DNA of 64,000 nucleotides from Orobanche coerulescens (GCA_033398695.1 CM065817.1:67878001-67942000); one strand, 5' to 3'. Positions 9,611 to 21,976 are shown, counted from the first letter of the stretch. A program made the numbers and translations. The notes: generated by a model from the letters alone, not told the origin.

Positions 9611-12600
9611 TTTAGTTTTGGAAACAAATTGTTCGCTACCGTATTTTCTACTTCTGATATCTTGGATTCTCGTGCTAGTTCTCATATTTGTACCGTAAAT
9701 CGATCTGGAACAAAGTAGGAAGCTTGGAGCCGGAGAAGTTATGATCACAATGGAAGCGGGCATAGTGTCGAGGCGACCGACATAGGATCACTTCTTTTGG
9801 GTTTAGAATCCGCTTTGTTTTGACTTTAGAAAATGTACTTGTTTTGCCCAAGGGCACAAAAACATTGTATCCATTCCGGTCATGGACCGAAAAGGCTTTT
9901 CATTTTTCATTGGTGATGGTTCCCAAAATTTATTTTAGAAATAAACTAGTGGGTACTACATTGTTGAATGGATTGTATCATCTAAATCTCAAGAACAAAG
10001 TAGTTGTGAATACTATGACTAGAAAACTTTATAGGGATGAAACCAACCAAGTTTTGAAATGGCATCTTAGACTTGGTCATGTTGGTCAGACCAAGGTTTA
10101 CAAGATGGAAAAAGATGGACTTATGGGTCCATTGGGATCGGATCCCTTTCCTACTTGTGAATCTTGCCTTAAAGGCAAAATGACCAAGTCCCCTTCACAG
10201 GACTTTTGAAAGAGCCGCTGATAAACTAGGATTAATCCATACTGACGTTTGTGGTGCTTTGGAAGCAGCACGTGACGGATATCAATATTTCATTACGTTT
10301 ACAGATGATCATACTAGGTATGGTTATGTATACCTAATGAAACATAAATCCGAGGCCTTTGAGAAATTCCAGAATTCAAGGCCCTAGTCGAGAAACAAAC
10401 CGGTAATCATATCAAAGCACTTGATCGGACCGAGGTGGCGAGTATATGAGTACGGAGTTTGACGAGTTCCTTAAGGAACATGGAATAGTTTCACAACTAA
10501 CACCTCCAGTACTCCTCGCTTAAATGGTGTGTCGTAAAGAAGGAACCGGACCTGTTGAACATGGTCCGTTCCATGCTAGGCTATACCGACTTGCCGATTT
10601 ACTGTGGGGTATGCACTGACCGCCGCGTATATCTTGAGCAGATGTCCTTCCAAATCCGTTTCCTAAAACTCCACATGAGATGTGGGAAGGAAGGAAACCA
10701 AGTCTTAATCATATTAGGATTTGGGGATGTCCCGCTTATGTCAAGAAGACTAAGGTGGAAAAGTTGGAAGCTAGGTCTGAAGGGACGTTTCATAGGATTC
10801 CCGCTGGGACGATGGGATATCTATTCTACATGCCCGAAGATCGAAGGATCATTGTTGCTTTACAAGCACACTTCTGGAAGATGAGTTCATTCAGAAGGCG
10901 GAGCAGTAGAAGTATTTCTTTAGAAGAATACAATGAAACTCCTCGAGAGACACTGCAAGAAACTGGAACCGAACTTTCAAACACAAGTACAACCACCTCG
11001 TAGGTCTAGTAGGGTGTCTCATTTACTCGAGAGGTATGGGCTTGTGCACTTGGAGGAGCCGGTCTCCATGAGGTTCCAAGTGATAGCCAAGAGACCGACC
11101 CAACGACCTATGACCAAGCGATGGTGGATGTAGACTCGCGAAATGGCGTGAAGCTATGGAAGCCGAGATAGACTCGATGCATGTCAATCAGTCTGGACTC
11201 TAGTAGACCGCCCCAAGGGTATAGTGCCTATTGGGAACAAGTGGATCTACAAGAGAAAGACCGATGGTGATGGCAAGGTTGACGCCTATAAGGCCGGGCT
11301 TGTGGCAAAGGGTTATACCTGCAAGGAAGGGATCGATTACCACGATACCTTCTCGCCCGTAGCCATGATCAAGTCTATTCGCATGATGCTTGCTATAGCC
11401 GCCTACCACGATTATGAGATATGGCAAATGGACGTAAAGACGGCTTTCCTTAATGGATTCCTCGAGGAGGAAATCTATATGGAGCACCTAAAGGCTTTGT
11501 GTCAAGTCGATATTCGAGAAGTGTGCAAGCTTCAGCTCCATTTATGGATCAAGCAAGCGTCGCGTAGTTGGAACCTTCGTTTTGACGAGGCGGTCAAAGA
11601 GTTTGACTTCGCAAAATGAAGAGGAACCTTGTGTATACAAGAAGGTTAGTGGGAGCAAGATCGCATTCTTAGTACTATATGTGGATGATATTCTACTAAT
11701 AGGAAATGATGTGGGAATGCTCGATTACGTAAAAGCTTGGCTTTGAGTAATTTCTCCATGAAAGACTTGGGAGAAGCAACCTATATTCTTGGTATTCGGC
11801 TCTACCGGGATAGAGCGAAGAGAACAATAGGCCTTTCCCAAGCCCTCTATATAGATAAGATCTTAAAGCGATTTAAGATGGATGATTCTAAAAGAGGGTT
11901 CCTACCGATGCAACATGGAATAAAACTCACCTTGAAGATGTGTCCTCAAAGTGAGGAACAACGCAAGGAAATGAGTAATATACCATATGCTTCGGCCGTG
12001 GGTAGCCTTATGTATGCTATGTTGTGTACAAGACCGACATCGCGCATGCCGTAAGCGTGGTGAGTAGGTTTCGTGCAAACCTGTAGGGAACATTGGATCG
12101 CCAGAAAGAACGTTCTCAAGTACTTAAGAAGGACTAGAGATATGGTTCTGATGTATGGCGGTGGAGAATTGGATGTGGTGGGATTCACTGATTCGGACTT
12201 CCAAGGACTGAAGGACGACTCGATGTCCACTTCTGGCTACATATTTACTCTTAATGGAGGAGCAAGATCTTGGCGTAGTGCTGCAAAGCGCGATCACGAT
12301 TCCACCGTCAGCCGAGTATCAAGCACCTCGGAGGCTTCAAGGAAGGGTTCGGATTAAGAAGTTTCTAGGAGAACTTCAAATGATACCATGTGCCGAGCCG
12401 CCTGCTCTACTGCATCATGCGACAACGACGGAGCCGTAGCACGTGCCAAGGAGCCGAGGTTTCACAACACCAAACATATTGAGAGGAAGTATCATCTCGT
12501 AAGAGAATTTGTTCGCAAGGGATACATTGGCCTTGCATAGAGTAGACTCGGCCGACAACGTCGCCGATCCACCGACTAAGCCACTATCTCGGACTAGCTT

Positions 12601-12652
12601 GGAGCGTCATCCGGAGAACATGGGTATTAGATACCATAGTGTGTGGCATTGA
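9611..12652 (+). pseudogene. Angela-1 pol: protease, integrase, RT, RNase H, broken
   Basis: Copia order is visible in pieces. The protease remnant near 9665 has DSR where DSG is expected. The GAG-pre-integrase motif lies at about 10060-10200 (WHLRLGHVGQ, CESCLKGKMT). Integrase at 10205-10560 is badly shifted. RT runs from 11224 (PIGNKWIYKRKTDGDGKVDA) with YVDD near 11680. RNase H is at about 12170-12640. Many stops and frameshifts occur, including at 11617 and around 11640-11740. The last frame stops at 12650, just before the PPT. Confidence 0.85.
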
Positions 12653-12655
12653 GTG

Positions 12656-12667
12656 CAAGTGGGAGAT
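12656..12667 (+). other. Angela-1 polypurine tract
   Basis: CAAGTGGGAGAT immediately before the 3' LTR. Confidence 0.8.
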
Positions 12668-14601
12668 TGTTAGGAGTATGCCCTCGAATGCCACTCAGAG
12701 GTTGTTGAGTGAGGGCATTGTACTTGTAATTATGTAAACCATTTATATAAGGCAAATGAATGTTTCTTTATTTACTGGTAGTTACTGGCATTCCTAACTC
12801 GTAAATAAACATATAGAAACTAGTCCATGTATTTGAGAGCAAAACGTTCCACTCCTTATTGGATAAGGGAGTCGGCACTGGAAAGGTTATAGCTCAAATA
12901 CTTAATCGTCATAAGTCGATGAAACTTGGTAGGCGTTAAGTTTATGTGAAGACTTGTATGACGTGTTCTTTGACATGGAGAGTGCCCGAACACTAATGGT
13001 TAGTGGGAGCACACGTTATAGGTATGCTAATTGGATTAGTATACTCAACCGACTCACCCTCGATTCGTCACATGGATTTCACTCGGGATACCAATGACGG
13101 AATCGAAAGGTTGTGATAGGTATTCGTGAACCTTAGACTTGAGGATTTAGTAGGGATGTTCTTGTGACGTCAATATTTTCATTAGAGTAGTTCGACCGTA
13201 AACCTAAGGCGGGGTCAACCTCGACGTGCATCTTGACGGCAAGTAGCAGTCCTATCAATACCAAGATAGAATTCTTTCTCCCGTTAGTGAGCGGGTTATA
13301 TGTCCTATGCGGTTATTGGCGATGAGATCATAAGTCTTTGGCCAAAGCATTGGAGCTAGTTGTATTAGATACACGGCTCGATGATCTCGATTTGCATTAA
13401 CGCATGCATAGCGTCAATCTGAGATAGGGTTTGGTCGACCGTGACCCTATAACTTGATCGGGATATTTGAAAGAAGGGTTTATACGTATATCGGTATTCA
13501 CGATGTAATGGTTCTTGAATGATCCCAATCATTCGTTCTCGATCAGTACAGTGTAGGCCACCAGGTGGCTAGGTGGTGCTACTACTCTTTGGTTCCTCCC
13601 ATTGCCGATCGAGACGGACCTACCGAGTCGCGCATTAGGATTGACGACGGAATGAATCAAGCTAATTCTCTCATTATGAATATTAGATATTGGATATCTA
13701 AATTTAGGACATTAGATGTCTAAATCGATTTATTGGATAAATTGATTTACGGCCTAATGAATTAAATATATCAATGGGTGATTAATTTAATTCATGGATA
13801 TAATTATTTCTTGGAGAAATTAATTATGTTATAATGTATTTGATATGTTTAATTAATTAGATTAATTAATCAATATAAATACATCGATACGGAATCGGAG
13901 TTTATCTGTTTGGACTCGCAGAGTCCGAAACGAACCGAACTTGTCCGATTTCTACATGGGCCAAACCCCACACTTCCACCCACTTTCATATGGACCCATG
14001 TTCCATTCTTTAATGCTTGATCATTGAGGTAGTGGGGCTTTGATTCTCATAATTATGAGATGTGCATGTGAAGAGTTGAATAAAAGGAAGTAGAAGACAT
14101 CTCTCACTCATTAATTCAAATAGCATTCCTACGTGAGATATATTGAGAGAGAGAGAAAGTGAGACTTTGAGTTCAAACACTTATCTTCATCTTCTTCTTC
14201 AACTTGTTCTTGGTGATTCTTGGAGAAAAATCAAGAAATAAATGAGAGTTGTGAGTTATACACTTAGAGTGTGATAATCTCATATTGGAAGCTTCATCAC
14301 TTAGCTCTAGCCGTATCCTCGGAGGATATCAAGGTGATCGTCGTTCCGGTCGTTTCTCCGGCGCGTGGCAAGTAGAGACGCGGTACTTTCGGCGTTGGAT
14401 CGTTCAAGAACTTGGGGAATAGCTCAAGAGAAGGTTTCCATTTAATCAACGGACTTCGAGGGTTAGTTTCTTATGACTCTTGCTTTTCGTTTATATATTC
14501 GTATATACGTAGCTCGATCGATCCTCGTAGGGATTCGGATCGAATTAATTTTCGTTTTACCGCTTCCGCTGGGCCTTCGTTTTAGGCACCGAATCCCAAC
14601 A
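12668..14601 (+). repeat. Angela-1 3' LTR
   Basis: 1934 bp, direct repeat of 5161-7118, ending CCCAACA before the duplicate ccacc. Confidence 0.93.
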
Positions 14602-14606
14602 CCACC

Positions 14607-15885
14607 ATCTTCGCCCTCGTCGATCGCACCACCAGGCACCAATGACGATACGGCTCCTGAGCTAATCTATCAATTATTACTGCCGCCCCTGTTGCTACTT
14701 ACATGGTATAGAGCAGAAACATCGAGCTCCAAAACAGTCGAGGGGAATGGTTCGGAACATCCACCCCAACCCGAACGCAATTCTAAAAACGAGCCGCGAC
14801 CGACAAACGAACGAAGAAATGAAAAGGAGACCGACCAGCAGCACGATTTTACACAAACCGAGAATCCAGCTCCACCTCCAATAAGAGAAAGGCGCAAGAG
14901 TCTCCTCAGCCTACCGAACCGTTATAATGTCTCCTTCGGATCCCCCGGACAGGTTACACGCTACCGCAAACTCACGGAACGAAAGGTAATCCCCTCAGTC
15001 TATCTTGATGAAATTATTTTGAGACAATTGGGATTGTATGATGATGTCATGGCATTTTTGAGCGTGCTGGGGTGGGAGAGGTTGGCAACGGGGAACTGGG
15101 AAGTTTATGAGAATCTCACTTATGAATTTTTTAGTTCAATTTGGAAAGGGGATTTTAAAAAGAAAGGGACTTTTTATTTTCGTTTGAAGGGTAAGGGGTA
15201 TACATGGGGGGTCGAGTAGTTCGGCCGAGCACTTGGGCTGACTGCCGAACCCGAGGAAGAAGATGACATACCACCCGAAAATGAGATTTGGCAAATGATT
15301 ACGAATGATGCCGGTTCATTTGCTGTGGGAAAGACGAAGGCCACCGCCATTTGAAACCCGGTGATCCATTACGTTCAACGACGCATATACGGTCACCGGG
15401 AGATACTCAAATCGGAATGTGGTGCAGATTTTTGAGCTGCGTATGCTGTATGCGATGGTTTTTAGAAAAAGGGTGAAATATGTGAAGGATTTATTGATGA
15501 TGTTTATTGGGGATGATGTTTCGAAAAATCCAATCGTGATGGGAGGCTGGGTCACGGCAGTAGATCGGTACGCTAGGGCTGATTTCAACGGTCGGTTCCC
15601 GATCGGGGCAGTGGAAAAACTGAACAGAACTCTTCTTACAAAAATGGGTATTTTAGAAAAAAATGAAAGAACTTTTAAGTGGCGAATATCAGCAAGTGAG
15701 ATAATAGCTCTACCAAACACCACATACACTTCGCCATGGGAGGAGAGAAATTTAAAAATATTGCACAAGAGACTTCCTTCCACTCCTTCAGACAGCCCGG
15801 CGGCAAGGGCTCAGACAGCCGGTGCGAGCGCAAGCCGAGCAGGAGAGTCGGCTACAGAGGCCGAGCTGAGGCGACGGATCTAGTA
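14607..15885 (+). pseudogene. Athila A third ORF, 3' part
   Basis: Continues the ORF cut at 5160. A frame open to 15219 starts inside the Angela LTR (ATG at 14473), so its first 43 residues are LTR sequence. Segments such as LGWERLATGNWEVYENLTYEF and, at about 15420-15700, FELRMLYAMVFRKRVKYV resemble the extra ORF of plant Athila elements (the 'putative plant transposon protein' type). Stops at 15217 (Q, CAG to TAG), 15352 and 15881 (CAG to TAG) break it. No transmembrane or envelope hallmark is seen. Family call moderate, function unknown. Confidence 0.6.
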
Positions 15886-17155
15886 GCTTGAGGAGGGGCA
15901 TCATGCACTTCAAAGCCAAGGTGGATTATTTGACCGAGCAGCTGGAGGCCCTTCTTCCTCATTAGCCTGGTGATTCCCATTCTAGACTTTCTTTTACTAT
16001 GCTTTATTTTTCCTTCTTTTATTTGGAGTATGTACTTAACTTTAAGTTTGGGGAAGTTGGATTCGGAACGATTGGCTGAATTTGGAAATTGTGATGAATT
16101 TAATTTTGCGTCCTTAGCTAAATTTGTGTGATTGAATCAAGTTCGTGTATTGGGAATTTAAGTATGGCCTGACATAGGAAATGAATATGATTGACTAGTT
16201 TGATTTTAATTAGGGTAGTTCACTAGTCTTGATTTTGGATTTGGATAAAAGTGTGAGGGATTCATGGCACAAGCCCTTTTTATTCGTGAGTTTTGAGCCG
16301 TAGAGGAAAATATATATATACACATATATAAATAATTATACATATACATGCTCACTATTTCTTCTTGTGGGGTCGAACGTGTTGTGTTCATACTAGAAAT
16401 TAATCAATTATTCATGTCAAGACTATGTTAGTGTTCTCATGCAGTAAAGTGATAAAGGCAAATTAGGAATAACCCACTTGGCTTATATTTTCCCACCTCG
16501 ACATAATCACCATTAGAAGCCCATTTGGACCTAAACCTTATTCTTTGATCAACCACATTTTATTAGCCATTATCTAATTTTTGGTGAAAATTCATCCGTT
16601 TGAACCCTTGGTCAAGGATTGGTTGTGAATTAGGTGTATAACAAGTCGAGGGAAGGACGAGGAATTATCAAAAAGTGGGTGGTGAAGTGAAAAAAAATAG
16701 GGGGGCGGCCATAAAAATACCTCCCTCGAATGTTGTGCGATTACATGTATGTACCTAAAAGGGTGCTCAAAGAAAGGATGGTGCTTCATTGTTTGTAGGA
16801 TTTGTTTTGCATTTAATTTCATGATTAATCTTGACCAGCGAATCCTTTATTTATCCTTTTTATCCTACCCATACCTAAAGCCCCGTTACAACCATAAAAG
16901 CCCTTTTGATTATATGCATGAGTTCTTCTACGTAGTGGAGATTTGATTTTTGTGCGAGTATATGGTAAGGACACACCATGTTTTGACGTGAGTGATTGCT
17001 TAATAATCCTTATAACTACTTGAGCGAGAGTGACCCCTTGTGAGGCCATTGAATTTTCTCTCACTTGATGCCAATGAAGATGTTGAGATTGGTTGATGTA
17101 CTTTAATTTTCTTCTTACTTGTTCATGATTATTTATTCTCCCTTGAATATGGCTA
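15886..17155 (+). other. Athila A 3' noncoding region
   Basis: No gene is seen. It holds an internal purine-rich TTTAAGTTTGGGGA at about 16041, resembling the terminal PPT at 22050. The rest is AT-rich untranslated sequence up to the CRM insertion. 17151-17155 is the target duplicate ggcta. Confidence 0.6.
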
Positions 17156-17980
17156 TGATACGAATTACGTATGAAGTGTACGTAAAGCGTATGAAATACA
17201 ACGGAAGATTATTAAGTCTTAACAAGTATCAAGTATCAACCAAAAAATACAAGGTGGTGGCCGAATTTAAGCGGTTTCGGCCGTGAAGTAGGATCGTATA
17301 TGGATTTGGATGTGTTTTATCGAATTAGACCTATAACTCGATAAAGGTAATCTCTCCTCAAGACCTATTGAGAATTGATCAAGTTAAAATTCGAGACGCG
17401 TCGAAATAATAACTAAAGTTTTGTTGAACTCGTTCAACATATATTTCAAAGAAATAAAAGGTTTATTGATTTTTCCAGATACTTACAAATACAACATGTA
17501 CTACTATATATAGTAGTTTGCAACTATAAGAAAATACAACAAAACAAGAAAACGAAACTTCCTAGCAATGATACCAATCGGCCGAATCATCCAAGGAGGG
17601 GATCATGAAGATTTTGGAAAGATATGGTATCAAGCATCTTGGACTTATTATGGTGATTATGACATGAAGAAAATCTTTGATGAAAGTCTTCATCAAATAT
17701 CATGTTTTGGCCGATTTGAAGGAAGGTGGGGAAGGAGGATATCTTCAAGATGAAGACAAATCATGAGTCCCTTTCAAGCATGATATGGCTGAAATTTCCA
17801 TGCTTTTGGACCGATTCCGTCGTCAAGTTTTACATTACTCCGGTTCCGATTAACAACGTAACTCCAATCCGCGTGTTCTTTTTCCCCAAGTATGATGATG
17901 CATGGCCATGCGAATTTGTATCGTCACGGATGTCGATTTTTATTGGAGCTTCTTCGATTGGAATATTTGATATCGGATCA
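17156..17980 (-). repeat. CRM 3' LTR
   Basis: 825 bp direct repeat of 21146-21971, TGAT...ATCA. Contains the last codons of pol (stop at 17830). Confidence 0.93.
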
Positions 17981-20900
17981 TTCCCTCCCTCTTTGAAAGG
18001 AATTGACCTCAATTCCGTAATGCCATCGTCGTCAAGGTAAGGCGATAGATCGCCTACGTTGAAAGTCGCGTGTACTCCGTAATCGCCCGGAAGTTCTACT
18101 TTGTAGGCGTTGTCGTTCACTTTTCCCATAATTTTGTACGGACCTTCGGCTCTCGGCATTAATTTGTTCTTGAGTTTGTTTGGGAATCGTTCTTTCCTCA
18201 AATGTATCCAAACTAAGTCGCCAACATCAAATAATCTCGCTTTTTTATTTTTGTTCGACTTCCGTTTGTAAATTTCATTCACTTCTTTAATCCGCTCTCG
18301 TACCTTTTCATGTAACTTCATCATTGACTTGAGTTTTGATTCTGCGTCTTTGTGAACCAATTCGTCGCTCGGCAACGGAATCAAATCCAATGGCATGTGC
18401 GGATTTATTCCGTATACTACTTCAAAAGGTGAATGGGCCGTGGCGAAACCGGGTGATCGATTGTATGCGAATTCCGCATGTGCAAGTTTAACGTCCCAAT
18501 CCTTTTGTGTTTTGTTCACCAATCCTCGCAATAATGCTCCTAATGTTCGGTTGGTCACTTCCGTTTGTCCATCGGTTTGTGGGTGGTGTGAAGTACTGAA
18601 TAGGAGTTTAGTACCCACTTTTCTCCATAAAGTATTGCAGAAGTAACTCAGAAATTTAGAATCTCGATCCGACACGATAGTTTTTGGAACTCCGTGTAAA
18701 CGAACTACTTCCCGGAAGTATAAGTCCGCCACATTGCTTGCATCATTGGTTTTGTGGCATGCTATAAAGTGAGCCATTTTCGAAAAACGGTCGACGGCCA
18801 CCATGATCGAGTCTTTGCCCCGTTGAGTACGAGGTAAAGCAACAATAAAATCCATCGAGACATCCTCCCATGGTCGTAAAGGTATTGGCAACGGCATGTA
18901 TGTACTTGGCTTGAACGAACTTTTCATCATGTGACAAGTGACGCATTTGCTCACGATTGTGCTCACGTCACCATACATCTTTGGCCAAAAGAAATGCTCT
19001 TTTAACACCTCTACGGTCTTAGCCGAACCGAAATGACCGGCTAGTCCTCCTCCGTGCGCCTCCCGAACTAGTAATTCCCGAATTGTATGCTTCGGCACAC
19101 ATAGCTTATTTCCTTTGAAAAGAAAGCCATCCTGTAAAACAAATTCTTCGTACGGGCCTGTTTTACAACGGGTGGAAATTTCTCCGAAGTCCAAATCGTC
19201 ACTGTAATGATCTTTCAAAGTCTCGAACCCCAACAAACGAACATCTAGAATAGAAAGTAAGGCATACCGTCTTGATAGTGCATCCGCCACGATATTATTC
19301 TTACCGTCTTTGTACTTGGATGAAAAGTGAAAAGATTGTAAAAATTCCACCCATTTTGCATGCCTCGGACTTAGCTTGCTTTGCCCGTTGATGTATTTCA
19401 ACGACTCGTGATCCGAATGTAACACGAAATGTTTCGAACGTAAATAGTGACTCCAATGATCGAGTGCTCTCACGATAGCATAGAACTCTTTGTCGTAAGT
19501 ACAATAATTAACTCGAGCACCACTTAATTTTTCCGAAAAATAGGCGATGGGGCGGCCTCTTTGAATAAGTACTGCCCCGATTCCAACTCCACTAGCGTCG
19601 CATTCTACCTCAAATGGTTGTAAAAAATCGGGTAACGTTAAAATCGGTGCTTCACATAACTTTCCTTTTAATTTTTCAAAAGCCTTTTGGGCAGCCTCGT
19701 TCCATGCAAAGGTTCCTTTTTTAAGACACTCCGTGATCGGACTGGAGATGGTGCTAAAGTCCCGTATGAATCGTCGGTAAAAAGAAGCGAGGCCATGAAA
19801 TGATCGTACCTCCGTGATAGTTTTTGGTGTCGGCCAAGACTTGATTGCCGCGATTTTTTCTTGATCTACCGAAACTCCTTCTTTAGAAACGACATAGCCG
19901 AAAAAGACAAGACTCTCGACTAGGAAAGTACACTTCTCCCGCTTTCCATAAAGTTTCTGTTTCCTTAGAGTTTCAAAAACGTGCCGCAAGTGTTCGAGAT
20001 GCTCCTCTAAGGATCGACTGTAGATTAAAATGTCGTCTAAGTATATGACAACAAACTTTCCCAAGAAAGGTTTGAGAACCTCGTTCATCAATCTCATGAA
20101 AGTGCTCGGGGCATTAGTGAGGCCGAATGGCATCACAACCCACTCGTAAAGTCCATTCTTTGTTTTAAATGCCGTCTTCCATTCGTCTCCCTCTCGCATG
20201 CGAATTTGATGGTATCCGCTCCGTAAATCAACTTTTGAAAATATAACCGAGCCATGCAACTCGTCTAACATGTCGTCTAGTCTCGGGATGGGGAACCGAT
20301 ACTTGACGGTGATGTTATTCACGGCTCTACTATCAATGCACATTCGCCATGATCCGTCCTTTTTTGATACAAGTAGGACTGGAACCGCACACGGACTTAA
20401 ACTTTCTCGGACATATCCGTGACTCATGAGCTCATCAATTTGACATTGTAGTTCTTTGGTTTCTTCGGGATTACAACGATACGCCGCTTTGTTCGGTAAT
20501 GGAGCTCCTGGTACAAGATCAATTTGGTGTTCGATTCCGCGGATAGGTGGTAATCCCACCGGCAAGTCTTCGGGAAATACATCCGCGAACTCGTGTAATA
20601 TTGTATCTATCTCTTCCTCGTGGCGTGATTTGGTAGCAAGGTTTCGGATTTCTTTGATCATCATCAAATAAACACGTTCGCCATCGTCAATGGCGTGTTC
20701 GACTTCTTTTTCGTTTGCAAGCATCGTGAGCTTCGGCCCTTCGACTTTTTTTGAACTCATCGTTCGGATAGCTTGAGGTGACATAGGTTTAAGAACAATT
20801 TTTTTACCTTTGTCACGTAACTCATACTCGTTGCTCCTCCCTCGATGTAGTACGTCCCGATCAAATAACCAAGGTCTTCCCAACAACACGTGACATGCGT

Positions 20901-21060
20901 CCATCGGTAGTACATCGCATGTAATATCATCCCCATACGAACCCATGGTGAGTCCGACCTTCACTTGTCTTGTATTCATCCGCATGTCGTGGTGCATGCA
21001 TGGTGTCGTATCCTCGTCGTGCATGGATTCGGGGCTCCGGTAAGCCGCGCAGAACGTCAC
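17830..21060 (-). CDS. CRM pol polyprotein (protease remnant, RT, RNase H, integrase)
   Basis: 1076 codons with no stop. Residues about 31-80 are the end of a retropepsin domain (DACHVLLGRPWLFDRDV); the catalytic DSG part is absent. RT about 195-395 with YLDD at 340-343. RNase H about 480-600, with D488, E525, D550 and D593 in place. Integrase: HHCC at H669, H676, C706, C709; core D737, D798, E834. The C-terminal domain at 945-1020 (WIHLRKERFP, NVGDLSPYLD) is the CRM-type tail, and the frame continues through the PPT into the LTR. The first ATG merely follows the deletion point, so the natural start is lost. Enzymatic domains from RT onward look intact. Confidence 0.9.
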   Translation of the reverse strand: MTFCAAYRSPESMHDEDTTPCMHHDMRMNTRQVKVGLTMGSYGDDITCDVLPMDACHVLLGRPWLFDRDVLHRGRSNEYELRDKGKKIVLKPMSPQAIRTMSSKKVEGPKLTMLANEKEVEHAIDDGERVYLMMIKEIRNLATKSRHEEEIDTILHEFADVFPEDLPVGLPPIRGIEHQIDLVPGAPLPNKAAYRCNPEETKELQCQIDELMSHGYVRESLSPCAVPVLLVSKKDGSWRMCIDSRAVNNITVKYRFPIPRLDDMLDELHGSVIFSKVDLRSGYHQIRMREGDEWKTAFKTKNGLYEWVVMPFGLTNAPSTFMRLMNEVLKPFLGKFVVIYLDDILIYSRSLEEHLEHLRHVFETLRKQKLYGKREKCTFLVESLVFFGYVVSKEGVSVDQEKIAAIKSWPTPKTITEVRSFHGLASFYRRFIRDFSTISSPITECLKKGTFAWNEAAQKAFEKLKGKLCEAPILTLPDFLQPFEVECDASGVGIGAVLIQRGRPIAYFSEKLSGARVNYCTYDKEFYAIVRALDHWSHYLRSKHFVLHSDHESLKYINGQSKLSPRHAKWVEFLQSFHFSSKYKDGKNNIVADALSRRYALLSILDVRLLGFETLKDHYSDDLDFGEISTRCKTGPYEEFVLQDGFLFKGNKLCVPKHTIRELLVREAHGGGLAGHFGSAKTVEVLKEHFFWPKMYGDVSTIVSKCVTCHMMKSSFKPSTYMPLPIPLRPWEDVSMDFIVALPRTQRGKDSIMVAVDRFSKMAHFIACHKTNDASNVADLYFREVVRLHGVPKTIVSDRDSKFLSYFCNTLWRKVGTKLLFSTSHHPQTDGQTEVTNRTLGALLRGLVNKTQKDWDVKLAHAEFAYNRSPGFATAHSPFEVVYGINPHMPLDLIPLPSDELVHKDAESKLKSMMKLHEKVRERIKEVNEIYKRKSNKNKKARLFDVGDLVWIHLRKERFPNKLKNKLMPRAEGPYKIMGKVNDNAYKVELPGDYGVHATFNVGDLSPYLDDDGITELRSIPFKEGGNDPISNIPIEEAPIKIDIRDDTNSHGHASSYLGKKNTRIGVTLLIGTGVM
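17981..17994 (-). other. CRM polypurine tract
   Basis: Minus strand AAAGAGGGAGGGAA next to the 3' LTR. It lies inside the pol coding frame (KEGGN). Confidence 0.85.
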
Positions 21061-21094
21061 GTAGTTGTGCTACTTCTTCATCGGTGAATGCCAT
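21030..21094 (-). pseudogene. CRM gag remnant
   Basis: ATG at 21094 starts MAFTDEEVAQLRDVLRGLPE, a plausible gag N-terminus. After about 20 codons it runs into deleted sequence. The downstream pol is in another frame, so no gag-pol fusion is made. Confidence 0.7.
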
Positions 21095-21128
21095 CTTCTT
21101 GAGTAACGTCGAGAACCGTGAGACAAAT

Positions 21129-21141
21129 GGCTCGGATACCA
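21129..21141 (-). other. CRM primer binding site
   Basis: Minus strand TGGTATCCGAGCC, one mismatch from the initiator-methionine tRNA complement, a few bases inside the 5' LTR. Confidence 0.85.
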
Positions 21142-21145
21142 CTTA

Positions 21146-21971
21146 TGATATGAATTACGTATGTAAGTGTACGTAAAGCATATGAAATACAACGGAAGAT
21201 TATTATGTCTTAACAAGTATCAAGTATCAACCAAAAATTACAAGGTGGTGGCCGAATTTAAGCGGTTTCGGCCGTGAAGTAGGATCGTATATGGATTTGG
21301 ATGTGTTTTATCGAATTAGACCTATAACTCGATAAAGGTAATCTCTCCTCAAGACCTATTGAGAATTGATCAAGTTAAAATTCGAGACGCGTCGAAATAA
21401 TAACTAAAGTTTTGTTGAACTCGTTCAATGTATATTTCAAAGAAATACAAGGTTTATTGATTTTTCCAGATACTTACAAATACAACATGTACTACTATAT
21501 ATAGTAGTTTGCAACTATAAGAAAATACAACAAAACAAGAAAACGAAACTTCCTAGCAATGATACCAATCGGCCGAATCATCCAAGGAGGGGATCATGAA
21601 GATTTTGGAAAGATATGGTATCAAGCATCTTGGACTTATTATGGTGAATATGACATGAAGAAAATCTTTGATGAAAGTCTTCATCAAATATCATGTTTTG
21701 GCCGACTTGAAGGAAGGTGGGGAAGGAGGATATCTTCAAGATGAAGACAAATCATGAGTCCCTTTCAAGCATGATATGGCCGAAATTTCCATGCTTTTGG
21801 ACCGATTCCGTCGTCAAGTTTTACGTTACTCCGGTTCCGATTAACAACGTAACTCCAATCCGCGTGTTCTTTTCTCCCAAGTATGATGATGCATGGCCAT
21901 GCGAATTTGTATCGTCGCGGATGTCGATTTTTATTGGAGCTTCTTTGATTGGAATATTTGATATCGTATCA
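21146..21971 (-). repeat. CRM 5' LTR
   Basis: 826 bp, TGATATG...GTATCA on the plus strand; pairs with 17156-17980. Confidence 0.93.
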
Positions 21972-21976
21972 GGCTA

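Larger units (their letters stand above)
5161..14601 (+). mobile_element. Angela-1: complete but decayed Copia/Angela element
   Basis: 9441 bp, bounded by LTRs 5161-7118 and 12668-14601 and flanked by the perfect 5-bp duplicate ccacc (5156-5160 and 14602-14606). It has PBS, leader, gag, protease, integrase, RT, RNase H and PPT in Copia order. Long LTRs opening TGTTAGGAGTATGCCCT and the gag type are like the Angela/BARE group. It is inserted in the third ORF of Athila A. All coding frames are broken, so it is not autonomous. Confidence 0.92.
17156..21971 (-). mobile_element. CRM element, gag-deleted, with intact pol
   Basis: 4816 bp Gypsy chromovirus on the minus strand. LTRs are 17156-17980 (3') and 21146-21971 (5'), flanked by the perfect duplicate ggcta (17151-17155, 21972-21976). 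Order on the minus strand: 5' LTR, PBS, gag start, pol, PPT, 3' LTR. Pol runs through the PPT into the 3' LTR, a known hallmark of CRM (centromeric) retrotransposons. By eye the LTRs differ at roughly 15-20 positions, so it is one of the younger elements here. About 1 kb or more covering gag and the start of protease is missing. Confidence 0.85.

Noticed and set aside
14607..15885. Athila third ORF as an envelope protein
   Set aside because: No signal peptide, membrane anchor or cleavage site could be seen in the surviving fragments.
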